Assembly: GCF_003586285.1 (NCBI RefSeq)
Contig: NZ_QUBR01000001.1
Coordinates: 1,302,001-1,366,000 of the forward strand
DNA: 64,000 nt
Direction: 5' to 3'
Source of the DNA: Aeromicrobium endophyticum
GTDB lineage: Bacteria; Actinomycetota; Actinomycetes; Propionibacteriales; Nocardioidaceae
Position numbers and translations under genes: made by a program. Position 1 is the first letter of the stretch; every line of letters begins with the position of its first letter. Below, piece after piece: positions 24,732 to 33,115 of the stretch. The notes beneath the pieces were generated by a model. It was not told the origin of the DNA. It was given only the letters and a program-made list of their open reading frames with translations, and did no database searches.

Positions 24732-25622
24732 GTGCTGCGCCTGCGCGGAGGTGCCGGGACGGCCGAGATCTCGACCCTCGGGGCCGAGCCGCACTCCCTG
24801 CGCGACTGCACGGGCCACGAGCTGCTGTGGCAGGCCGGCCCGCAGTGGCGCAGGCACGCGCCGATCCTGTTCCCGATCGTCGGCCGCGTGCCGGGCGACA
24901 CGATCACGGTCGACGGCGCGACGTTCCCGATGACGCAGCACGGCTTCGCGCGCGACCTCGAGTGGGACGTCGTCGAGGTCGATGACGCGTCGGCGACGCT
25001 GCGGCTGCGCGACAGCGACGAGACGCGTGCCCGGTATCCGTTCGCCTTCGAGCTGACGGCTCGCTACGCCATCGACGACGAGGGCCTCGCGACGACGTAC
25101 GAGGTGCTGAACTCCGGCGAGACGCCGATGCCGGTGTCGATCGGCTCGCACCCGGCCTTCGCCTGGCCGCTCGAGCCCGGCGCGGCCAAGACCGACCACG
25201 TCGTCGTCTTCGACCACGACGAGCCGGCGCCGATCCGCCGGCTCGACCACACCCTGGTGCTGCCCGACCCGCAGCCGACGCCGCTCGACGGCTCGACGCT
25301 GCGGCTCGACCCCGCCCTGTTCGCCATCGACGCGGTCGTGATGGACCAGGTCGCGAGCGGCGGCCTGCGCTACCTCGCACCGTCGGGCCGGGGCATCCGG
25401 ATGACCTGGGACGACGTCTTCGACGTCTTCGTGGTCTGGTCGCGGCCGACCGGCGCCGACCTGCTGTGCCTCGAGCCGTGCGTGGGCGGGGCGGCACCTG
25501 TCGACTTCGCCGGCGAGCTGCGCGACAAGCCCGGCGTCCGGACGGTGGCCCCGGGCGAGGCCTTGACCGCCGGCTACCGCATCGACCCGCTCGTCCCCGG
25601 ACGGCCCTCCGCGCGCTCCTGA
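24732..25622 (+). CDS. aldose 1-epimerase family protein (LacX/YeaD-like)
   Basis: This is a 296-residue beta-sandwich protein of the galactose mutarotase superfamily. Family features include PILFPIVGRVPGD, the histidine in MTQHGFARD, SIGSHPAFAWPL and the C-terminal glutamate in CLEPCVGG. The two histidines and the glutamate are the expected catalytic set. It probably interconverts sugar anomers, though the LacX branch is poorly characterised. The GTG start lies just past the stop of the Lon-domain gene, suggesting co-transcription. Confidence 0.83.
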   Translation: MLRLRGGAGTAEISTLGAEPHSLRDCTGHELLWQAGPQWRRHAPILFPIVGRVPGDTITVDGATFPMTQHGFARDLEWDVVEVDDASATLRLRDSDETRARYPFAFELTARYAIDDEGLATTYEVLNSGETPMPVSIGSHPAFAWPLEPGAAKTDHVVVFDHDEPAPIRRLDHTLVLPDPQPTPLDGSTLRLDPALFAIDAVVMDQVASGGLRYLAPSGRGIRMTWDDVFDVFVVWSRPTGADLLCLEPCVGGAAPVDFAGELRDKPGVRTVAPGEALTAGYRIDPLVPGRPSARS

Positions 25623-25653
25623 GCCTCAGGCCGGCGCTGGCACCATGGGCGGC

Positions 25654-26733
25654 ATGAGGATCTCGCGGACGATCGTGGTCGTGCTCCTCTCGGGGGCGCT
25701 GGCCATCGCACTCGGGGCGTTCGTCGTCTTCCACGGAAGCTCCTACGACGACGTCCTCCACGACACCGGTGCATCGGCCGACGACGTCATCGCGGTCGCC
25801 GGCTCGCCGTCCGGCGTCGCCCGCGCGGGTGACGGCTCGGTGCTGCTGACCTTCTCGATCCGCGACCAGGAGGGCGGTGAGGAGGAGAAGGGCGCGTGGC
25901 GGCTGATGGCACCTGACGGAGACGTGGTCCGGTCGGGCGCGACGAGGGCGTTCAGCACACCCCACGGGTTCGACGACGGGTTCGTGGTCGCCGCGCCCGA
26001 CGCCGAGGTGCCGCCGACCCGCATCGACCTGGACGGCAGCACGACGTCCGGTGGCCCCACGCAGCCGCCCGCCCCGGTGCGGCCCGGTGACATCCTCGTC
26101 ACGGACGTCGGGCTGCTGACGTTCTACCGCCCGTCGGACGGATCCGTGCACGAGCTGCCGCCACCGGGGCGGCACAGCCGCTCCGACGCCTTCGAGCGGG
26201 TCGCGATCGACGAGGACGGCACGATCTGGGGAGTCACCGACCGGGCCGAGCGCACGGCCCGTCTCGTCCACTCCGCCGACGGCGGCCGGACGTGGGAGAC
26301 CGACGCGCTCACGCTTCCGACGGCAGGCGCGCCGGGCGACCTGGTGACCGGCCACGGCGTCACGCTGCTGAGCCTCGTCGCGGGCATGAGCGACGGGATC
26401 GTCGGGGCGACGATCGTCGACGGTGGCGAGCCGCGTCCGTTCGCTCCCGACGGTCTGCGCCTGCGAGCGCTCGACCACACCAAGACGGTCGTGCTGCCCG
26501 ACGGACGGCTCGTGCTCGGCGAGGACGACCCGCACGGCTCGGCCGGCTGGTTCGTCGCGACGACCCAGGCCAACAGCGCGTTCGAACCGCTGGACGTCCC
26601 CGAGAAGACTTCGAGCATCACCTCCTCAGGAGGAGCGCTGTACGCCGTCGCGGGCCCCGACGACGCCGGCGAGCTGTGGCAGTCGCTCGACGGGGGTGCG
26701 ACATGGACCAGGGTCGACGTCGGCGGTCGGTGA
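25654..26733 (+). CDS. membrane-anchored or secreted sialidase-like (BNR repeat) protein
   Basis: This is a 359-residue protein with an N-terminal signal or anchor helix (about 6-28) and a beta-rich extracellular domain. Two Asp-box-like turns are visible (SADGGRTWE and SLDGGATWT), as in BNR/sialidase-type propellers. The catalytic arginine triad of sialidases is not evident, so it is probably a non-enzymatic propeller. A start at 25645 (MGGM) is also possible. The function is unknown. Confidence 0.72.
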   Translation: MRISRTIVVVLLSGALAIALGAFVVFHGSSYDDVLHDTGASADDVIAVAGSPSGVARAGDGSVLLTFSIRDQEGGEEEKGAWRLMAPDGDVVRSGATRAFSTPHGFDDGFVVAAPDAEVPPTRIDLDGSTTSGGPTQPPAPVRPGDILVTDVGLLTFYRPSDGSVHELPPPGRHSRSDAFERVAIDEDGTIWGVTDRAERTARLVHSADGGRTWETDALTLPTAGAPGDLVTGHGVTLLSLVAGMSDGIVGATIVDGGEPRPFAPDGLRLRALDHTKTVVLPDGRLVLGEDDPHGSAGWFVATTQANSAFEPLDVPEKTSSITSSGGALYAVAGPDDAGELWQSLDGGATWTRVDVGGR

Positions 26734-26745
26734 CCGCCGGAGAGG

Positions 26746-29649
26746 TCAGCCGCTCAGCGCCTCGTCGAGCCGAGCCACGAAGAAGTCGGCGCTGTCACGG
26801 GAGAGGCACATCGGTGGCTTGACCTTCAGGATGTTCTGACGGTCGCCGGTCGGCTGAACGACCACTCCCAGCTGCAGCATGCGGTCGCAGAGTGCTGCGG
26901 TCTCCTCGCCGGCCGGCTCGAGGGTCTCGCGGTCACGCACCAGCTCGACACCTAGGTACAGCCCGCGGCCGTGCACGGCGCCGATGAGCGGATGCCTCTC
27001 GGCCAGCCGCTCGAGCTCGCGCCGCAGGTGCTCGCCGACGATGCGTGCGTGCTCCTGCAGGCCGTCGCGCTGGAGGACGTCGAGCACCGTGGTGCCGATG
27101 CGGCTGCTGAGCGTGCTGCCGCCCGCCGACGAGAAGAAGGTGCCCTGGTCGGCCAGCGCCTGCGCGATGTCTGACCGGGTGATGACGGCGCCGAGCGGGT
27201 GCCCGTTGCCCATGGCCTTGGCCACGGTGATGACGTCCGGCACGACGCCGTGCTCCTCGTAGCCCCAGAACCACTCGCCCTGCCGGCCGTAGCCGACCTG
27301 CACCTCGTCGGAGATGCAGACGCCGCCGCCCGCGCGGACCGCCTCGTAGACCCGGGGGAGGAAGCCGTCCGCCAGCCCGATCGCGCCGGCGTTGCCGTTG
27401 CGCGGCTCGACGATCCACGTGCCGACGGGGGTGCCGGCCGCGGCCAGGCGCTCGATCTCGGCGACCGCGTCGCGGGCGTAGGCCTCGCCAGCACCTGGTC
27501 CTCGGTGGGTGCCGCGGTACGCGTTGGGCAGCTCGACCGCGTGCACCCATCCCGGCCGCGTCTGATCGGCGCGCGGGTTGTCGGACGTCGAGGTCGACAC
27601 GGCGTCCGACGCGACGGTCCAGCCGTGGTACGACTCGGTCACGCACAGGACGTCCTCACGCCCGCTGAACGCGCGTGTCAGCCGCAGCGCCAGGTCGACG
27701 GCCTCGGAGCCGCTGTTGACGAGCAGCACCGTGTCGAGCTCGTCGGGGACGGTCGCGAGCAGGCGCTCGCTCAGCTCGGCGACTGCGGCGTAGTGGAAGC
27801 GCGAGTTGGTGTTGAGGCGTCGCCACTGGTCGGCCGCGACGGCGGCCACCTCGGGATGGCCGTGGCCGAGGACCGTCACGTTGTTGACCATGTCGACGTA
27901 GTGCCGACCGCTCGTGTCGATCAGGTGCTCGCGCCATCCTCGCTCGATCTGCGGCGGGTCGACGTAGTAGTGCCCCTGCAGCGGGGCGTACGCGCCGGTG
28001 CGGCGCTCGAGCAGATCGTCCGCCGGACCGTCCTGCGGCGGGGGGCCGAGCAGCGACGCCGGGTCGAGCACGCGCGTGCGCCAGGCGGCCAGCTCCGAAG
28101 CGCGGACGAACCGCGGCGGGAGCCGGTCGACGACGGCTGCGGGCACCGTGAGCCACACGGTCGCGCGATCGGTGGTCATCAACGCGTCGCCGGCCGTGAC
28201 CTCGATGCCGTCCTCTGCGGGGGAGCCGGCCGCAGGGCTGCGGACGACGACGGCGTGGTCGCGACCCGCCAGCACGAGGGCGCCCTCCCGGTGGCTGACG
28301 ACGCCGTCGAAGGGCGCCTCGACGGTGACGGGCGACGCCGTCCGCAGGTCGCAGGCCACCGCGACGTTCGCGGGCTCGTCGCGACTGTTCGCCCCGACCC
28401 GGGTGAGGCGTCCCTCGCCGAAGCGGGTGGTCGCCGCGAGCGCGGTGGAGACCGCGGCGTCGAGCGCGTGCGCCTCCTGTGCCGGCCCCTCGTCGAGCCA
28501 CGCGCCGTCCCAGAGCACGTCGCTGTCGTGGCCGAGCGGCACCACGACGGGAGGCCGTCCGGCGAGGGCTCGCACCATGGGTGCCGTGCTGCTGGGCGCG
28601 GCAGGCCGGGCGACCGGTCGTCCGAGGCCCAGCCGGATGGCCGCCGTCATGACGGCGGCGTCCTGGGCGGCGGGCACCTCGAACATCGCCCACTCGTCGT
28701 CGAGCGCTGCGGCGGCGTACGCGTTGCCGGGGTCGACGGCGAGCTGCTCGGCGCCGCTGACCACCAGGGTCGCGCCCCGCAGGACGATCAGTGGCCAGAG
28801 CGCGGCGATCTCGTCGTCGGTCAGACCCACCTCGGCGTCGAAGGCTGCCACCATCGGCAGGATCGCGAGCGGCCGGTGCGGCTCGTGCCGGAACACCGCG
28901 CTGCAGGCCACGGCCAGCTCGGCCACCCGCCAGCTGGTCATCACGTCGCCGAAGTCGATGATGCCCGTGGGCCGGAGCGCGCCGTGGTGGTCGCGGTCGC
29001 CGACCAGGTTGTCGGTCGTCAGGTCGCCGTGGACCGGCTGGGTCGGCAGCGCGTCCCGCACCGGGTCGAGATCGGCGGTCACCCGGTGCAGCGCCGCTTC
29101 GACGGACCCGCGCCGCGCGACATCCGCGACCAGGTGGAGCCTCTCGGCGACGACGGACTCGCCGCGGCGCAGGTCCCACTGCAGGTCGCGCTCCATGCCC
29201 GGGTGGGTGACGTCGGCGAGTGCGGCCGTCACCTGCCCCGCGAGGCGGCCGATCTCAGCCAGCGTCGCAGGCCACGGCGCTCCGGCCGCCGACAGCGGCT
29301 CGCCGGGCAGGAAGGTGAGCAGGCGCGCGGCGTGCGGCACGCCGTCGACGTCGACCGTGACGATGTCCTCGCCGCCACGCGACGCCGTGGGCTGCGGCGT
29401 GGCGTGGCCGCGGGCCGCGAGGTGGCGCATGACGAGGTTCTGCGCCTCGATCTCGGAGCGGGTGAACACCGGGTTGCTCACCTTGACCAGGTAGCGGGTG
29501 CCGCCGGGCGTCGTCAGGAGGATGTTGCGGTCCTGCTGGCTGCCGAGCTCGACGCCGGTCCCCTCGACGCCGAAGTGCTCGTGCGCCATCGCGACGACCT
29601 GGTCGACGGTGACGGCCGGTCGAGGAAGGCCAGTGGTGACGGGGTCCAT
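26746..29649 (-). CDS. fusion of APH-fold kinase, M23-like domain and class III aminotransferase/phospho-lyase
   Basis: This 967-residue protein has three parts. Residues about 20-330 are an aminoglycoside-phosphotransferase-fold kinase (catalytic HGDLTTDN near 208, IIDFGD near 232), like human hydroxylysine kinase. About 385-545 is a beta-rich segment resembling peptidase-M23/lipoyl folds (FDGVVSHREGALVL) without catalytic histidines. About 560-967 is a PLP class III aminotransferase fold with NSGSEAVDLALRL, SDEVQVGYGR and PLP lysine K811 (VAKAMGNGHP). This half resembles phosphoethanolamine and phosphohydroxylysine phospho-lyases. Known family logic suggests that an amino alcohol is phosphorylated and then eliminated. 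The divergent Lrp supports an amino-compound substrate. Confidence 0.85.
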   Translation of the reverse strand: MDPVTTGLPRPAVTVDQVVAMAHEHFGVEGTGVELGSQQDRNILLTTPGGTRYLVKVSNPVFTRSEIEAQNLVMRHLAARGHATPQPTASRGGEDIVTVDVDGVPHAARLLTFLPGEPLSAAGAPWPATLAEIGRLAGQVTAALADVTHPGMERDLQWDLRRGESVVAERLHLVADVARRGSVEAALHRVTADLDPVRDALPTQPVHGDLTTDNLVGDRDHHGALRPTGIIDFGDVMTSWRVAELAVACSAVFRHEPHRPLAILPMVAAFDAEVGLTDDEIAALWPLIVLRGATLVVSGAEQLAVDPGNAYAAAALDDEWAMFEVPAAQDAAVMTAAIRLGLGRPVARPAAPSSTAPMVRALAGRPPVVVPLGHDSDVLWDGAWLDEGPAQEAHALDAAVSTALAATTRFGEGRLTRVGANSRDEPANVAVACDLRTASPVTVEAPFDGVVSHREGALVLAGRDHAVVVRSPAAGSPAEDGIEVTAGDALMTTDRATVWLTVPAAVVDRLPPRFVRASELAAWRTRVLDPASLLGPPPQDGPADDLLERRTGAYAPLQGHYYVDPPQIERGWREHLIDTSGRHYVDMVNNVTVLGHGHPEVAAVAADQWRRLNTNSRFHYAAVAELSERLLATVPDELDTVLLVNSGSEAVDLALRLTRAFSGREDVLCVTESYHGWTVASDAVSTSTSDNPRADQTRPGWVHAVELPNAYRGTHRGPGAGEAYARDAVAEIERLAAAGTPVGTWIVEPRNGNAGAIGLADGFLPRVYEAVRAGGGVCISDEVQVGYGRQGEWFWGYEEHGVVPDVITVAKAMGNGHPLGAVITRSDIAQALADQGTFFSSAGGSTLSSRIGTTVLDVLQRDGLQEHARIVGEHLRRELERLAERHPLIGAVHGRGLYLGVELVRDRETLEPAGEETAALCDRMLQLGVVVQPTGDRQNILKVKPPMCLSRDSADFFVARLDEALSG

Positions 29650-29726
29650 GGGTGCTCCAGGTGCGCGCAGCGGCGATGGTCGCCGCAGGTGCTCCCGATC
29701 ATAGGGCCAAGTCTCGCCTGGACAAA

Positions 29727-29764
29727 CGAATCGTCTGTCATCGACTTCCGCAACTGTCGATTCG
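29727..29764. promoter_or_regulatory. inverted repeat in the Lrp/fusion-enzyme intergenic region
   Basis: CGAATCG (29727-29733) and CGATTCG (29758-29764) form 7-bp arms separated by 24 bases, between divergent genes. The spacing places the arms about three helical turns apart, which would suit an Lrp dimer pair. It is a candidate operator only. Confidence 0.4.
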
Positions 29765-29789
29765 ATCGTCAGTGGGCTAGAATGGCGGC

Positions 29790-30254
29790 GTGACGCAAAG
29801 CGCCGACGACGGACTCGACCCGATCGATCGCCAGCTGCTGACGCTGCTGCAGGAGGACGGACGCCTGCCGTACTCCGACCTGGCGTCCGCGACGGGCCTG
29901 TCGTCCGGCGCGGCTCGGGCACGGGTGCTGCGCCTCCAGGAGCGTGGCATCCTGCGCGTCGTCGGCGTCACCGACCCCCTCCAGCTCGGCTACCGCAGCA
30001 TGGCGATGCTGACGATCGAGGTCGAGGGCGACGTCGAGCCGGTCGCCGACGCGATCGGCGCCATCGACGCGGTCATCTACGTCGTCGTCGCCGCCGGACC
30101 CGCCGACCTGCTCGTCGAGGTGATCGCCCCCGACCACGACGCCCTCTACGCCGTGGTCAACGACCAGATCAGGTCGGTGCCGGGCGTGCGCGGGCTGCAG
30201 ACGTTCACCTACTACCGCACCCACACGCACCGGTTCACCTGGGGAACCCGCTAG
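29790..30254 (+). CDS. Lrp/AsnC family transcriptional regulator
   Basis: This is a 154-residue regulator. The N-terminal helix-turn-helix (LDPIDRQLLTLLQEDGR, then SDLASATGLSSGAARARVLRL) is followed by a RAM ligand-binding domain (MAMLTIEV...VYVVVAAGPADLLVEV). It usually responds to an amino acid and controls a divergent gene, here the kinase/aminotransferase fusion. The GTG start at 29790 follows TAGAAT by six bases. Its stop overlaps the convergent SDR stop. Confidence 0.93.
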   Translation: MTQSADDGLDPIDRQLLTLLQEDGRLPYSDLASATGLSSGAARARVLRLQERGILRVVGVTDPLQLGYRSMAMLTIEVEGDVEPVADAIGAIDAVIYVVVAAGPADLLVEVIAPDHDALYAVVNDQIRSVPGVRGLQTFTYYRTHTHRFTWGTR

Positions 30255-31072
30255 CTGCGAGCGCGGCGCTCGTACTCCGAGCGGGCCGCGAGATCGACGT
30301 CGCGCAGCGCCTCGTCGGCCCCGATCGCGTGACCGGCACCGTTGCGCACCCGGCGCGGCAGGGCGTTCATCGAGTAGAACAGTCCCTTGCTCCAGGCCGG
30401 CACCCATGTCTCGAACCGCGGCCTCTGGGCCACCTTCACGATCGCGGCCGCGACCTCCTCGGGTCGGACGGCGCGCATGCCCTTGGCGGCCGAGACGCCG
30501 GTGGACAGCTCGGTGTCGACGACGGTGGGCAGGATGCACGAGACGTCGACGCGTGCGGGTGCCAGCTCGGACTGCATCGCCTCGGAGAACCCCATGACGG
30601 CGTACTTGCTGGCGCTGTACGTCGCGCCATTGGCCACGGCGATGCGGCCGACCGCGGACGCGATGTTGATGATGTGCCCGCTGCCGCGCTCGATCATGGC
30701 CGGCGCCACGAGCTTGGTGCCGGTGATGACGGCGCGCAGGTTGACGTCGATGATGCGGTCGGTCGCCTCGTCGGTCTCGTCGACCAGCGGCGACAAGGGC
30801 ATGATGCCGGCGTTGTTGACCAGGACGTCGATGGGTCCCTGCGCGCGTGCCGCCTCGACGAACCGGGCGAAGGACCCGCGGTCGGTGACGTCCACGACGT
30901 GCGCGACGGCGCGGCCGCCGACCTGCAGCGCCGCCTTGGCCGCCACGTCGTCGTCGAGGTCGCCGATCACCACGATCGCTCCCTCGGCGGCGAACCGGCG
31001 GGCGGTGGCCAGGCCGATGCCACGACCCGCTCCGGTGATGGCAACGACCTGGTCGGTCAACGTGCGGGACAT
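30251..31072 (-). CDS. short-chain dehydrogenase/reductase
   Basis: This is a 273-residue classical SDR. It has the cofactor loop TGAGRGIG (13-20), D38 in IGDLD suggesting NAD(H) preference, NNAG (86-89) and catalytic S139, Y152 and K156 (YSASK). The C-terminal extension has basic residues. It lies 57 bases downstream of the P450 on the same strand, so it probably oxidises the alcohol the P450 makes. The trio SDR, TetR and P450 matches the Rv3057c-Rv3058c-Rv3059 (cyp136) group of M. tuberculosis from memory. Confidence 0.9.
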   Translation of the reverse strand: MSRTLTDQVVAITGAGRGIGLATARRFAAEGAIVVIGDLDDDVAAKAALQVGGRAVAHVVDVTDRGSFARFVEAARAQGPIDVLVNNAGIMPLSPLVDETDEATDRIIDVNLRAVITGTKLVAPAMIERGSGHIINIASAVGRIAVANGATYSASKYAVMGFSEAMQSELAPARVDVSCILPTVVDTELSTGVSAAKGMRAVRPEEVAAAIVKVAQRPRFETWVPAWSKGLFYSMNALPRRVRNGAGHAIGADEALRDVDLAARSEYERRARS

Positions 31073-31129
31073 GGCGCTCCTGGGGTCGGGTGTCTTTGGG
31101 GGCTGGGGGCTGGGGGCTGTGGGGCGGGG

Positions 31130-32452
31130 TCAGCGACGGGTGAGGCGGACGGGTTGTCCGTCCTTCGGGAAGGGAAGCGAGGCGTAGCTCATGGGGGCGA
31201 CGTAGTCGGGGTCGACGGTCCACTCGAGCTGGCGCAGCAGGTGCACGATGATCGTCTTCACCTCCGCGCCGGCGAAGAACATGCCGAGGCACTTGTGCAC
31301 GCCGCCGCCGAAGGGCTCCCACGCATAGCGGTGCACCTTGTCGTCGCGGCGGTCGTCGGCGAACCGCTCGGGGTCGAAGCGCTGCGGCTCGTCCCACAGC
31401 TCGGGCATGTGGTGCGAGAGGTGCACCATGACGGCGACGAGCCGGTCGGCCGGGATGCGGTGCCCCAGCACCTCGGTCTCCTTGACGGTCTTGCGGGCCA
31501 GCACCGGCACGGGCGGCACGAGACGCAGGCACTCCTTCATGACCAGGTCGATCGCGACCAGCCCGTCGAGGTCGGCCATCGTCGGGTGCTCGGGCAGGGC
31601 GAGGGCCTCGTCGCGGCACCGCTGCTGCCACTCGGGATGCTGCCCGAGCTGCTGCATGACGGTCGACACCGTGATGGTCGAGGTGTCGTGAGCGGCCATG
31701 AGCAGGAAGATCATGTGGTTGACGACGTCCTCGTCGCTGAACCGCTCCCCGTCGTCGGTCTCGAGGTGGCACAGCACCGAGAACAGGTCGTCGCCCGGCT
31801 GGGCCCGCTTGGTCGCGAGGTGCCGTCCGAAGAACTCCTCGAGCAGCGCGCGCCCCCGCAGCGCCCGACCCCACCGCGTGCCGGGGACGTTGGCGCGCAC
31901 CAGCGCCGTCGCCGACTGCACGCAGTCGATGAACGCCCGGTTGACCTGGTCGAGCTCGTCGGGCGCGGCCAGGTCGGCGCCGCCCATGAACACCTCGGCG
32001 GCCAGGTCGAGGGTCAGCTCCTTGAGCGCCGGGTAGGCCCGGAACTCGGTGGACGGCTCCCAGCGGGCGAGCCCGGCGGCGACGGCCGGCTGCAGCGCGG
32101 CGGTGTACCCCTCGAGCCGGTCGCGGGTGAACGCCGACTGCATGATGCGCCGGTGCCGGTGGTGCTCGTCGAAGTCGAGCAGCATGAGGCCGCGGTCGAA
32201 GAAGGGGCCGACCAGGTAGCCCCAGCCGTCTCCGCTGGCGAAGGCCTTGTCGGCGTTGCGCAGCGCCGCCTCGCACGCGTCTGGTCCGAGCAGCACGGTC
32301 CAGCGCTTGCCGATGAAGTCGATGTCGGACACCGGACCCCACCTGTCGTGCTGCTTTCGCATCATCGCCAGCGGGTCGCGGACGTACTCGAGCGTGCTGC
32401 CGACGTAGGGCAGTCCTCGACGACGGGGTTGGACGGCAGTGGGCTGGATCAC
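31130..32452 (-). CDS. cytochrome P450, CYP136-like
   Basis: This is a 440-residue soluble P450. The I-helix oxygen-activation motif is AAHDTS, the K-helix ExxR is KECLRL, and the heme loop is FGGGVHKCLG with axial C388. An ATG exists at 32467, but it lies upstream of the best -10 (CAAGAT, 32459-32464), so the GTG at 32452, six bases after that hexamer, is preferred. The divergent TetR and downstream SDR echo mycobacterial cyp136. The substrate is unknown; a lipid or sterol-like hydrophobic compound is plausible. Confidence 0.88.
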   Translation of the reverse strand: MIQPTAVQPRRRGLPYVGSTLEYVRDPLAMMRKQHDRWGPVSDIDFIGKRWTVLLGPDACEAALRNADKAFASGDGWGYLVGPFFDRGLMLLDFDEHHRHRRIMQSAFTRDRLEGYTAALQPAVAAGLARWEPSTEFRAYPALKELTLDLAAEVFMGGADLAAPDELDQVNRAFIDCVQSATALVRANVPGTRWGRALRGRALLEEFFGRHLATKRAQPGDDLFSVLCHLETDDGERFSDEDVVNHMIFLLMAAHDTSTITVSTVMQQLGQHPEWQQRCRDEALALPEHPTMADLDGLVAIDLVMKECLRLVPPVPVLARKTVKETEVLGHRIPADRLVAVMVHLSHHMPELWDEPQRFDPERFADDRRDDKVHRYAWEPFGGGVHKCLGMFFAGAEVKTIIVHLLRQLEWTVDPDYVAPMSYASLPFPKDGQPVRLTRR

Positions 32453-32458
32453 ATCCGC

Positions 32459-32491
32459 ATCTTGCATTCAGACAGGACGCTCTGTCAAGAT
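32459..32491. promoter_or_regulatory. overlapping divergent P450/TetR promoters with central operator
   Basis: On the minus strand TTGACA (32483-32488) and CAAGAT (32459-32464) are 18 bases apart. On the plus strand TTGCAT (32462-32467) and CAAGAT (32486-32491) are also 18 apart. The inverted repeat GACAG-N6-CTGTC (32471-32486) lies centrally between all four elements. One bound TetR dimer would block both promoters. Confidence 0.65.
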
Positions 32492-32497
32492 GTGGTC

Positions 32498-33115
32498 ATG
32501 GCGGTGAAGGCAGGCACGTACAAGGGCCGGTCGGCCGACGAGCGCATCGCCGAGCGACGTGCTCGGCTGCTCGAGGCGACCCTCGAGGTGTGGGGTCGCG
32601 ATGGGGGGCCCAAGGTCACGATGACCCGCATCTGCGCCGAGGCCGGCCTCACCGAGCGCTACTTCTACGAGAGCTTCGACGGCCTCGACGCAGCGCTGAA
32701 GGCCGTCATGGACGACATCGCGGCGCAGATCGCCGACCGTTCGGTCGCCGCGCTGGCGGCCGCGACGGGCGATCCCGCCGAGCGCGTCCGGGCGGGCATC
32801 GGCGCGTTCGTGCAGATCCTCACCGACGACCCCCGCAAGGGGCGCGTCGCGATCGTCGAGTCGTTGTCGATCGACTCGTTGCGTCCGCACCGCGCCGAGC
32901 TGCTGCGGCGCTTCGCGGACCTGTCAGCGCACGAGGCCCGCGGTCTCTACGGAGAGCAGGCCTGGAGCGACGTCGAGGGTCATCTCGCCGCGACGATGTT
33001 CATCGGTGGCGTGGCTGAGCTGGTCACCGCCTGGATCGAGGGCGTCCTCGAGGCCGATCCCGAGATGATCGTCGACGCGGCGACGCATCACTTCACGTCG
33101 ACGGCCCACCGCTGA
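32498..33115 (+). CDS. TetR family transcriptional regulator
   Basis: This is a 205-residue repressor with an N-terminal helix-turn-helix (RRARLLEATLEVWG, TMTRICAEAGLTERYFYESF) and a C-terminal ligand-binding domain. It is divergent from the P450, and the shared operator between them indicates autoregulation plus control of the P450-SDR operon. Its start follows CAAGAT by six bases. The 3' end overlaps the convergent permease gene by 23 bases. Confidence 0.92.
   Translation: MAVKAGTYKGRSADERIAERRARLLEATLEVWGRDGGPKVTMTRICAEAGLTERYFYESFDGLDAALKAVMDDIAAQIADRSVAALAAATGDPAERVRAGIGAFVQILTDDPRKGRVAIVESLSIDSLRPHRAELLRRFADLSAHEARGLYGEQAWSDVEGHLAATMFIGGVAELVTAWIEGVLEADPEMIVDAATHHFTSTAHR

Noticed and set aside
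26746..29922. Longer 1058-codon form of the fusion enzyme starting at 29922
   Set aside because: The extra N-terminus is Arg/Pro/Ser-rich, overlaps the divergent Lrp gene and its promoter, and the Met at 29649 gives a normal kinase N-terminus.
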